DNA of 64,000 nucleotides from Pilaira anomala. Lineage: Eukaryota; Mucoromycota; Mucoromycetes; Mucorales; Mucoraceae. The stretch lies in NCBI GenBank assembly GCA_025716855.1, contig JAIXMQ010000026.1:62001-126000 (forward strand). Direction: 5' to 3'. The notes beneath the pieces were generated by a model. That model was not told where the DNA came from. It saw nothing but the letters and a program-made list of their open reading frames with translations, and did not search any database. The translations under genes and the position numbers were made by a program. Below are positions 35,954-45,531 of this stretch, one piece after another; position 1 is the stretch's first letter; each line of letters begins with the position of its first letter.

Positions 35954-37739
35954 TTATTCATCACATATATCTTGGAAAGCCCTGCCTTCTTTCAAAATAT
36001 CTGCTGCAGCAGTAAATACATCAGCAATTTTTTTTAAAGAGAAATATTTACAGCTACGTCTAAAAAAGTTTTTTTTTTTTTTTAATTAAGTTAATTAATT
36101 TGTAGAGAAAAACATTATACTTACGCGATATTCTTTTTTATCATAAAAGGATCTTGAACCCATACAATATCAGACCGTTGTTCTTCCTTGGTCAAGCCAA
36201 AAAGTTTACCAGTACCGGAAATAATTGAAATCTCTTTATAGTTATCTCTTCTTGAATAATAATCAAAAAAACCTAGAAGTAATGTACCCAAATCATCATC
36301 GTTTTCACTATACCATATAGTGGATTTTGAGTCATCATTATCAACGCTTCTAACAACACCTGTTTGTTTGTTTATCACTCGAATACAAGTATGATACTGA
36401 ACATCGGCCTTTTCAAATTTATTGTTAAAAAATGTCGATACCGGACCATCATAGAGATTGTAGAAGCAGTCAGAAGAGTCACACTCACCACAAAGCTTTT
36501 GGAGACTAGGTATGACAGGCTTTTCTAGAGTATTCATTAAAAAATGCAATGTCATTATGACATAGGAGTAGGTACTCAATGTTTGCTCACGAATTGCTAT
36601 ATGTACAAAAAAAAAAAAAAAATTAGAAAAACGAGTTATCGGCTGCTGACCATACTTACATCTATTTATTTTCTGAAATCGAGTAAATTGCAAAACTGCC
36701 ACAATCAATGGCTTTATTCTTTTATCTAGCTTCAAGTATTCAATTATCAAATTATCCCTCTCAAAAATTAGACTGTTGTCAATGCCAAATATGAATTTTA
36801 ATCCTGATGTAGGGTCCGTAAACTTTGTTCGATTAGCTAAAGGAATAGGCAGAGTAGCCTCCATTCCTATATCCCGAAGACACTTTGCTAAATAATATGT
36901 ATCGTATAAAATATTACTCCAATTATCGGGGCTGAATAGGAGTTGACCTTTCTTGATTCTCTCTGGTGATATACGTATACCTAAATTAATATCGCTGTCG
37001 AGAAGGGCTAATTTTGTATGCACAGATCTAAAGAACAATGGTATGTGAGACTAGCTTTAATAGAAGAAATGAGGTATTACCCTATGGTCCTAATTGTTAT
37101 GTCCTTGTCATTAAAAAATCTTTCCATTTCAGTAATGATATAATCTCCAATTTCCTTTCGGTTTTCATAGTCTTTTTCGTTTAAGGATTTCACCTTGAAA
37201 TTTTAGAGAAATATAAATAGTTATTTATCTTGATAATTACATAAATTCAAATGATTTTTTTGATTTTTTGTCTAATATTCTCTTACCTCAAAACAGATTT
37301 GAATTTCCCTAGTGAGCATCTCGGTAATAACAGAGAATTCCTCTTTAGTCCCGTAATACTTTAGACATTGAAACCTTTTGTAAAGTACAAAAAGATTGTA
37401 GTTATAGAACTGACGACGCTTTAAAGGGGGGAAAAGCTTTGGATTCCGCTCTTCCTTCTGTTCATATTTATGACCTGGTATGATGCTGTATGACCAGTTA
37501 GTCTTCATTTCTTCAGTAATCATATTTTGACCTTGCTCCTTCAGAAAAACAAAAAGTGTATCAAATTTTGTACACGCTTCAGTGTATTCTTCGTATATGT
37601 TAATCGATAAATAATCTTCTAAACGTCTAAAACCAGTAACTACAGCTGCATTTTCCATTTCACTGGCGTCTGCTATATTATTATCCATAGTAAACTGTAT
37701 TATAGATCTCAACAGAGAAACAGCAGTTTCAGAATTCAT
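35954..37739 (-). CDS. Cid1-like pseudoenzyme, copy G, 503 aa
   Basis: Exons 37739-37287, 37193-37081, 37027-36660, 36596-36125 and 36059-35954 give 504 codons including stop. The start is the ATG at 37739; the frame stays open one codon further upstream without an ATG. The N-terminal part matches copy E (VTGFRRLEDYLSINIYEEYT, FYNYNLFVLYKR). The catalytic segment GSVHTKLALLDSDINLGI keeps the first Asp, but the second is Asn and the third is Phe (KFIFGIDN). It is the least eroded of the long copies. Central helix LSTYSYVIMTLHFLMNTLEKP; end motif DPFMIKKNIA. Confidence 0.78.
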
Positions 37740-37989
37740 CAAAATATAATTTGTCTTTAATAAAATTTAAAGATGAATAAAAGGATAAGAAAGAAGGGCA
37801 ACAAATTTATCATTTGAAAATTAAAAATGTATTTTTTTTATTTATATTTTTTTAGGAGGATAATAAACAAACATTTCTTAAACTTTCTCCAGATTTCAGC
37901 AAGTTTTTGATTGATGAGAAAACTTTATAGCAACATTCATTTCTGACTGTGTACAGTTGTAACCAATAAGGAATTAATTAATAATTCTA

Positions 37990-39560
37990 ATCTATAAATA
38001 TTCTTTTTTCGTTGCTGAGTGAGGAAAGGATCTTTGACAGCGATTCCCGATGATTTATGTAATTTATCATGTTTACCACTTTTATCGTTTATTGATATCA
38101 CCTTTTTGAAGCTTTTATTCTCAGAGTAATATTCTAAAAACTTGATTTATATAGCAATCTAAGGTTATTTTATACTAAATAGTTGGCTTATTGGTACGAG
38201 ATATGATATCATTTGATGTATTTAAATTTTCTGTCTCGATAGTCTCTATACGAACACAAGTATAATAACGTGTATCTACAATTACACCTTCTTTGCAGTA
38301 TAGCTATGTAATTGGGTTTCATTATGATTATAAAGGCGGTCTTCTGAAATACAACCGCCTAGAAGGTTGTGAGGGGCATGAGATCAAGGGAATTTTCTAA
38401 CTTAAACATTAGAAAATAAAGAACCATGATAATGTAACTACGGAAAAGAGTTCACTGAATTGGGATTAAGCCCAGTAGTTAAAATAACTGCCAATCAACA
38501 TTTCTATTAAATTACATATGAACACTACCAGTAACATACATTTATGGATACCACGACATCTTATCAAATGTAAAATTACAACGACCAATATTCTTATTCT
38601 TGGATCCAACTCGAGATATTCTTATATCAATTGATACTTCCGAAAAACAACACCGTTGTCAATACCTAAGGGATCAATAAATGCATACAATCTTGGCGAG
38701 GGGAGAGATTTAACAGAGACCATACCAATTATTTTAAGATGACGAGACAGATGGTACATACTTGCTGCTCCCCCCCCCCCTTTTTTTTATCGCCGTTATA
38801 AAGCTTTTACATAATTCAGCTAAATCAGAGTCAATAAAGCATACTGACATAGTGATAAAACTATCACCATGAGCAAGCTTCGTATGGGATGGCCTTAAAA
38901 ATGAGTATAATAAGTTTCGTTTCAAAAAAAAAAAGGCAACAAATAATAAAACTAGCTATACCCATTAAAACTCTGCTCTTATTTTCAGTTCAGGGAATAC
39001 ATCACAATAAGCAACTTTATTACTCTAGTTTGAATATCTCTTCTTAAAACATATTGGTTTTCGGGTAAAAATGCCTTCTACATACAAACGAAAATAATTA
39101 AATACTCGAATTACATTCATATATCAAGTTAATGGATTATGTACCTTTTATACATTTGTTCTATTTCTAGAGTTAAAACACCAGGCTATTTCAGACTGGT
39201 CTTTTTTTTTTTTTTTAGGAACATACATTACAAACAAGCTTTCTTCGAACGAAACGTATAAGATTTTAATGGAGAAAAGTAGTTGTCACCACGTTGTCTA
39301 TCATGATTGTATTTGCTTACTCCCATTTTATTCCAATCATTCATCTATTGTTAAGATTACTGTATATTTTTTATCCATATATTGCTGTATGTATTCCGTT
39401 TTTTAAAAGTTCTTATTCCATATAGGTATACATGATCAATTAAGTAACTCTTCAAATCCTTCAGAATAATTACACGCGTTAAACCTGCATTAGAGTTAAC
39501 TTCAGCAATATTATTATCAGTTGCATATTTAAACGATATTTCAATAATTGAATTGACGTA
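37990..39560 (-). pseudogene. Cid1-like homologue, copy H, degraded
   Basis: Homology is traceable in order on the minus strand: IIEISFKYATDNNIAEVN near 39540-39490, GPSHTKLAHGDSFITMSV near 38890-38840 (DxD positions Phe and Thr), ISINDKSGKHDKLH and VKDPFLTQQRKKNI near 38105-37990. Between them the frames are broken by many stops and shifts, and no start codon is left. A poly-C run lies at about 38766-38775. It is an older relic than copy D, of the E/G type by its GPSHTKLA segment. Confidence 0.7.
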
Positions 39561-39717
39561 AAATGTGTGATGTAGTATAAGTATTCCAATTTTTTTTTTT
39601 TTAAGATAGTAAAGTGAATTTTTTTAAGGACTGACAACAATTATTTGTAATATTTGTTAGTCATATATACTACAGGTGACTCTACTTAAAGATGTAAACA
39701 GTTGTCTCGGTGAACAA

Positions 39718-41154
39718 TTACGCTCTGCGACCGCTATTGTAATCATAATACTTTGTGGAGATTGGTCTAGGTATACGATCATGTACATTCAATACATCAC
39801 AGAAACTAGATCCTGCCTTTAACTTGAGGTAAGCATGAGCAAACTCTTTACATATAGCTACTGCTCCTATCGCCGTACACGAATCCCTAAAAACATATTC
39901 ATAAGTTTTAATTATATCTCATGTTCATTTAGATGCTAACTATAATAATATACTCACGCAATATTACGAGTATAATCAAAGACATCAGTAAAAACCACAG
40001 CTTGGTTTCTCCATTTAAATAAACATTGTGAATTATCTTTTGATTTGAGTGACTTGGGCTTCAATAGATTGACAGTCGATGCAAACCATTTGAATCCATC
40101 TTGTACCAACTGACCGACTTCCTTTGAGTTATTGCTTTCCCAAATCGAAGAGTGAGATTGTGGATATGAATCATTGATAGAGTAATTCTCTTTTTTGAAA
40201 TCAATGTAAACGCAGGTGTGATATCTTGTACTGAATCCTTGTGTCTTTTCTTGGCTTTTAGAACGACAAGCAGGGTCCTTGCAAGGTCCTCTATTTGGTA
40301 GTGAACTTAAACACGGGAGAACAGGTGGATCTTGAGCAAACATCAAATAGTAAAGTCCCATCATCGTAAATGCATAAGATCCAAGGTACCCGTTTTTCTC
40401 TGTACGAAAAAAAATTTTTTTTTTTAATGTTATCTTTTAGTATATATTTCATTATGTTATATATATATATATATATAGTTACCATCGTTAATACCCTTGG
40501 CTTTTGTAAATTTCTTTAAAGCAAAAAGAAAAGGTTTTACACGTTTATCTAAGCTCAAGTATTCGTTAATCAAGTTGGTTCTTTCAATATCGAGTAAGTT
40601 GTCAAGACTGATATCTAAAATAATTTTAGAAAATCTGAATTCGATTATACAATATGGATTTGCGACAGACATGTTTAGTTCGACATTTTGAGCCCCCACT
40701 ATTAAAGATAAATCATAACTTAAGTCATCCATGCTATAAAGGGGTCTAGTTCTACCGTATTCATCTTTGATCTCTTTGGAAAGCGGAGTATTAGGACGAG
40801 TGCTGGTGACACATATGTCAACTGAATCATTCTCATCAGCAAGTCCAGTAGCAGTTGATCTATCAAATTCGATTTTCATAAATGTTATTTAGCTTTATCT
40901 TCTCTCATTTTCTCAGTCTTGATCATTTATTACCCGTGAGCGAAGATTGCTAAATCCTCACACTTTGTTGAATACTTTATTTTGTCGTTAATAGCTTTTA
41001 TGATACCTAGTTTTTCATTATATCTGCTTTTAACAACACTCGGTTTCTAAATAAAGATATTGGTTTAACTACTTTATTTTAATCCAACAACAACAACAAA
41101 AAAAAAACATACTGGAACCATAGCGTTGATTTCTTCATCAAACGAAATACTCAT
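39718..41154 (-). CDS. Cid1-like nucleotidyltransferase homologue, copy C, 380 aa
   Basis: Exons 41154-41113, 41046-40934, 40859-40483, 40399-39958 and 39886-39718 give 381 codons including stop. It is of the short type, like A and B: MSISFDEEINAMVP, then GSTATGLADENDSVDICV, where the first DxD Asp is Ser and the second is kept; the third Asp is kept in ILDISLD. NLINEYLSLDKRVKPFLFAL, the central helix LGSYAFTMMGLYYLMFAQDPP and DVFDYTRNIA follow. Exons 2, 4 and 5 (113, 442 and 169 nt) have exactly the same lengths as in copy B, showing recent common origin. Loss of one metal ligand makes full activity doubtful. Confidence 0.8.
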
Positions 41155-42286
41155 TTTTTGTGGCTACTATAAAGAAAAAGAAAAAGGAGAAAACGAGATA
41201 GTTCCTTGTTTTAAAACTGGCAACATAACACGTCACCACATGATAAAGTCACCCGATTCAAATATGCATGTACGATTTTATGATCTTGAGCATGAGTTTT
41301 TAAGTCTAACGAGAGATAGGTTTAAAAAAATGGAATCATTTACACCTATAACAACAGACTTTTGAAAGTAAAATCTTTAGCTTGCTCTCTACATCATTTA
41401 TTATGTAGAAACTGTGACAGAAAACGCGGAAAGAGATCGACAAGAAGGACCTTTTACTTTTCCAGTAGACGGGGCTGGTCGTACTATCAACGGAAACTCA
41501 ACTGATCAAAATAAAGAATGAACTCTGCTTGTGTAAGCTCTACAACCTTTACGATTCAATATACATACAAAAGTAAAATAGTAACCATACTTTAGACACA
41601 CACATTCTCCTCCACTTTTCACCATTTGAAAGTCCTAGAGTAGTAAAAAAAAATAACCAAGGAAGTAAATAAAGCATTATTTCAAACTAGCGACACCACT
41701 CATGTTAATTTTTTTTTTCTTTTTCTAGGTCAGAGCTTCTTCGTCTGGGAGGAGTAAAAAGTTTTAATGGAATTGATTGACTCCCCCCCCCCCCCCCAGA
41801 GCTTTTCTGGCATGATATTTCTGTCATTTTTTCCTGATTTAGTTCGTACTAGTCAAGGAAAAGATCATCCTTTTAATTTATAATAAACTATTCCAAGTTT
41901 TATTTAGTTACTGCAGGGTGTGTTGGAGCATCCATTTAATTGGCAGCTGAATCCTCGTCATTTGTGTTACTTTAAAAAATACCGGGTCCGAATTTATGGC
42001 TTCGTATATATATATATAAAGAAAGCATGAGTAATGTAAAGTCAATCAATCGTCATGATCATTTTACTGCATAATAATACATGTATATAAGGTAAAATTA
42101 AAGCATATAAACATGTTTACGACGTCAAATCTAATCACCCTTAAAAAAAAAAAAAGTGAGGTCATTGCGTACATCAGCAGTGAATGAATACATAATACAG
42201 ATCGGGAAACAAATAAAATTATTAAGTGTTGAAGGGTAATATATAATTTATTTAACAAGAAATATAAGTTAGATTTCAATTTTGTT
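41155..42286. other. Spacer with one possible orphan exon
   Basis: It contains the upstream region of copy C. On the plus strand, 41397-41519 follows a good acceptor (TTATTATGTAG) and encodes about 40 residues ending in a stop (RQEGPFTFPVDGAGRTING is the core). I could not find matching upstream exons or a family. A poly-C run of about 15 lies near 41783-41797. Confidence 0.35.
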
Positions 42287-43193
42287 TTAAACCATTCCAT
42301 CATATAAGTTCAATGCTTGCAAAATTGTTGGATCCTTTTTAGAACCCTCTTTAAATTCTTCCATTGACAGTCTATTGTCCTTATCCTATTGTATATATAT
42401 AAAGCAAGTTAAATTAATGACAACAAAATAGACTACTTTAATCTTACATTATCCATTAAATCAAAAATCTTATTGACACGTTTTTCTGGTGTATCTTCAT
42501 CTGGTGGTAACTTGACCATACTACCAACCATTTTATAAATCGCATCAACAATATGCAACATTTCTTCACGAGTAATAAATCCATCATTATCGATATCGTA
42601 CAACTAATTAAAAAAAAAAAAGAAAAATGTCTAAATACAATAAGAATCCATTGTGATTATATACAACTTACTTGAAAAGCCCCTATTACAAAGATATGAT
42701 TAATTTACAAAAACAAGGAGGACAAAAAAAAAAAAAAAAAAAAAGAGACTTACAATATAATTTTTCATCCACTCTTCCTCTACTTGTAATAGATAGCGCA
42801 CAAATAAACTCTTTAAAATCAATCATACCATTCTTATCACCATCAAACACGTTAAACACATAGTCTGCAAATCTTGAAGGATCACCAAATGGAAAGAACT
42901 GTTTATATATCTTTTGAAATTCGGTCTTATCTAATTGTCCTGAAGGGCAATCCTTTAAAAATCCTTTATACCTAATTTATCGTTATTACTTTTCTCGGTG
43001 CCCTATTTATCTATTTATTTATTTATTTTTACCATTGTTGTAATTCCTTCTTTTCAACTGAAAAAAAAAAAAAAAGATGAGAAACTATTTTTGTTTTTAT
43101 TTTAGGAGGAAAAATATATTTATACTTACAATAAGTACACTTTTGAAGGTCTGTGAGTTGTTCTGGACTAAGTTTACTTTGTGCTTTACCCAT
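42287..43193 (-). CDS. NCS1: Neuronal calcium sensor-1 / frequenin, 190 aa
   Basis: Exons 43193-43130, 43057-43033 (25 nt), 42971-42754, 42682-42672 (11 nt), 42603-42448 and 42385-42287 give 191 codons including stop, exactly the 190 aa of animal and yeast NCS-1. MGKAQS is an N-myristoylation signal. EF1 is degenerate ([13 protein letters not shown]), while EF2 ([12 protein letters not shown]), EF3 ([12 protein letters not shown]) and EF4 ([12 protein letters not shown]) look able to bind calcium or nearly so. In fungi, frequenin binds and activates the phosphatidylinositol 4-kinase Pik1 and affects calcium signalling. The 25-nt exon supplies FEKKELQQ and the 11-nt exon supplies WAFQ between DEKLY and LYDIDNDG. 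Confidence 0.96.
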
Positions 43194-44367
43194 TTGTTAA
43201 TTTCAAAAAAAAAAAAGGTTTTAAAATGAAAAGGAAGGAGAAAAAGAATTAAAAAAAAAAAATAGTACAAGAATTTCTCGGAAAAACCAATCAATAATCG
43301 TCATAAAAATCCTAGAGGCGCTTACTGAATTAAATTTACATCATTTTAAAACTGGGAAGAGAGAAGAGGTCTATTTATTTATTAAATCGATATTTTAATT
43401 AAAACAACCGTTATGCTACTTTCAAAGATTAATCTTTTCTATGTGTAAAAGATACTTTTTCTTTAATTTTACTACTTGCACCACTATTATCATCATCACA
43501 TCAAAGAATTGATGAGTTGTCATCAGTGGTGGTCTGTTTTAAAAAAAAGACTTTTCAGCTTACAGCAGAAGCCACTGTATATCCTATAAAGTTTTACGAA
43601 ACGAATCCCAGCCTTTTATTTATTTAATTGAACTTGATCATGCAAAACCCTGCTGGGACCTAAACCGTAGTTATTCTATTATCATCAATGAAAATATGTG
43701 CTTGTTTATGCAAATTACATATGAATCTTTTTTTTTTTTTGGCACATCGCGTCAATTAGTCAAATCAAATTGATCTTGTACTATTTATTGAATATGCAGC
43801 TCAATCGTTTTCTTGATCGTTTTCTAATGTTTTTTATTATTATTATTGCAAAGACAACAATGATATAGAAATACTGGTTTAATAACTTCCAATCGTTACA
43901 TTAGATATAGTCTCGAGTCTTTACAATATATACAATCCGAACAAATTGGAAATTTGTTTATTTTTTCTTTAAATATGTATCTTCAATAATACAATGATTT
44001 ATGCAACTATAAAAGCCAATAAATTATGCAGATTACATAATGCAACGATCTCTATATGACTTTTCCTCGGTACCAATTCAGTTTCCATGGATTAGTCTCG
44101 GGACTATACGCCTAAATGCTGAAACAACGTATAGTTGCGTTAAAAAAAAAAAAAATAGATATCTCGAAAAAGTATATTAGGTAAAATTTAATGCGTTTAA
44201 AAAAAAAAAGAAAAAAAGAAAAGAACTAATACGTCATGATATAATTCGCATAAGAGGTAATTTGTGGTGTTGAAATAAAGAAAAGAAAAAAAAAAGGGAG
44301 AGGGGGAGGGGAGAAGAGGAGGAGAAATATGTGCGAGTAAGTAAGTGAGTGATGTGTAGTTATATTT
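43194..44367. other. Intergenic region between NCS1 and Ras
   Basis: Upstream region of NCS1 and 3' flank of Ras. It has several A/T runs and a purine-rich GAGGGGGAGGGG stretch near 44297-44330, next to the Ras 3' end. No gene was recognised. Confidence 0.5.
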
Positions 44368-45249
44368 TTACAAAATAAGGCATTTATTCTTTTTCTCTTT
44401 CTTTGGTTTTACACCTTTAGGACCAGCACGTAATCCTTCTCTTTGAGCCCTGATAGCTTTCACAACTTGATAAAATGAACGTTCTACATTAACACAGGTT
44501 TTGGCGGAAGTTTCGATGAATTCACAAGCTAATCTTTTTGCGGTAGCATAGCCTTCTTCTCGTGTTACTTCACGTTCTGTTACTCTATCGCATTTATTTC
44601 CAACTAACATTAATGGTACATTGTCGATATCTTTTACTCGAAATATTTGATCACGGAAACGTTCGATTCGATCATATGTTGAACGAGATGTAATTGAATA
44701 TACTAATAAAAATCCTTCACCATCTCTAATATATATATATATATCACTTTTAATATTCAAATCATTGGTGTAATTTTTCTTTATTACCTAATCCATTGAT
44801 CTCGCAATGCAGTATACTCCTCTTGTCCTGCTGTATCTAATACTTCCAAGATGCAGGGTTGATCATCAATTACCACCTGCTTACGATATGAATCTTCAAT
44901 AGTAGGATCATATGTCTATGTAAATCCAATTTATAAGAATCTCTACATAAAAAAATAGTAACTTAAAATAATTATACCTCTAAAATAAAAAAATTAATAC
45001 ACTTTCTTTCTGATATATATATATATACATGCGCTAACTTACCAACAAAGTGGTTTAAACAAAGCTGAAACATAAAGTTAATATAAATATAGAATGCGTG
45101 ATATGTGCCTAGTTTACCTGAATTGTGAGCGCAGTCTATTTTTATAAAGTTAGTATGCCTCATTACAAGTTTCATGTTTTTTTTTCTTTCTTTCTATCTA
45201 CCTTTCCAACACCACCGTCACCGAGAACAACTAACTTATATAACATCAT
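44368..45249 (-). CDS. Ras-family small GTPase (RAS3/RasB type), 191 aa
   Basis: Model: exons 45249-45202, 45135-45118 (18 nt), 45064-45043 (22 nt), 44979-44978 (2 nt), 44915-44788 and 44725-44368, which sum to 192 codons including stop. G boxes: GDGGVGKTALT (G1), YDPTIEDSY (G2, switch I), [16 protein letters not shown] (G3), GNKCD (G4) and ETSAK (G5). The C-terminus is polybasic ([13 protein letters not shown]); the CLIL box ends in Leu and should be geranylgeranylated. It resembles RasB/Mucor RAS3 proteins that act in polarised growth and dimorphism. The 2-nt exon is the only canonical way I found to join HFV to TYDPTIED; every simpler acceptor gives an immediate stop. The gene diverges from Npr3, with 282 bp between starts. 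Confidence 0.93.
44978..44979 (-). other. Predicted 2-nt microexon (AG) of the Ras gene
   Basis: On the minus strand it is flanked by TTTTATTTTAG (acceptor) and GTATAA (donor). It completes a Glu codon with the last G of the preceding exon. The introns on either side would be 63 and 62 nt, the normal size in this gene (others 66, 53 and 62). A branch-like TATTAAT precedes the acceptor. Confidence 0.65.
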
Positions 45250-45447
45250 TTTTGGCAAACTACTTTTTTTTTTTTTTTTATAATGAACAAATGAACTTTT
45301 AGTTTTTGAAATTTGTTTGGTTTTAATTGACAACGTACAATTACAATTTGTTTTAAAAAGAATAAAAAAATAAAAAGTTGTTAAAGAAGAAAAAAGAAAA
45401 AAAGGGAAAAAAAAAAGGAAAAAAAAAAATATATATAAAAAACCTGC

Positions 45448-45448
<1 letters not shown>

Positions 45449-45488
<40 letters not shown>
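45449..45488. repeat. A homopolymer of about 40 bases in the Ras/Npr3 divergent promoter
   Basis: A poly(dA:dT) tract in a 282-bp region between two divergent start codons. Such tracts exclude nucleosomes in fungi and may set up both promoters; the length may be misassembled. Confidence 0.85.
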
Positions 45489-45489
<1 letters not shown>

Positions 45490-45531
45490 GCAAAAAGAGG
45501 CGGACTTAACCTTTTTTTTTTTTTTTTTGTC

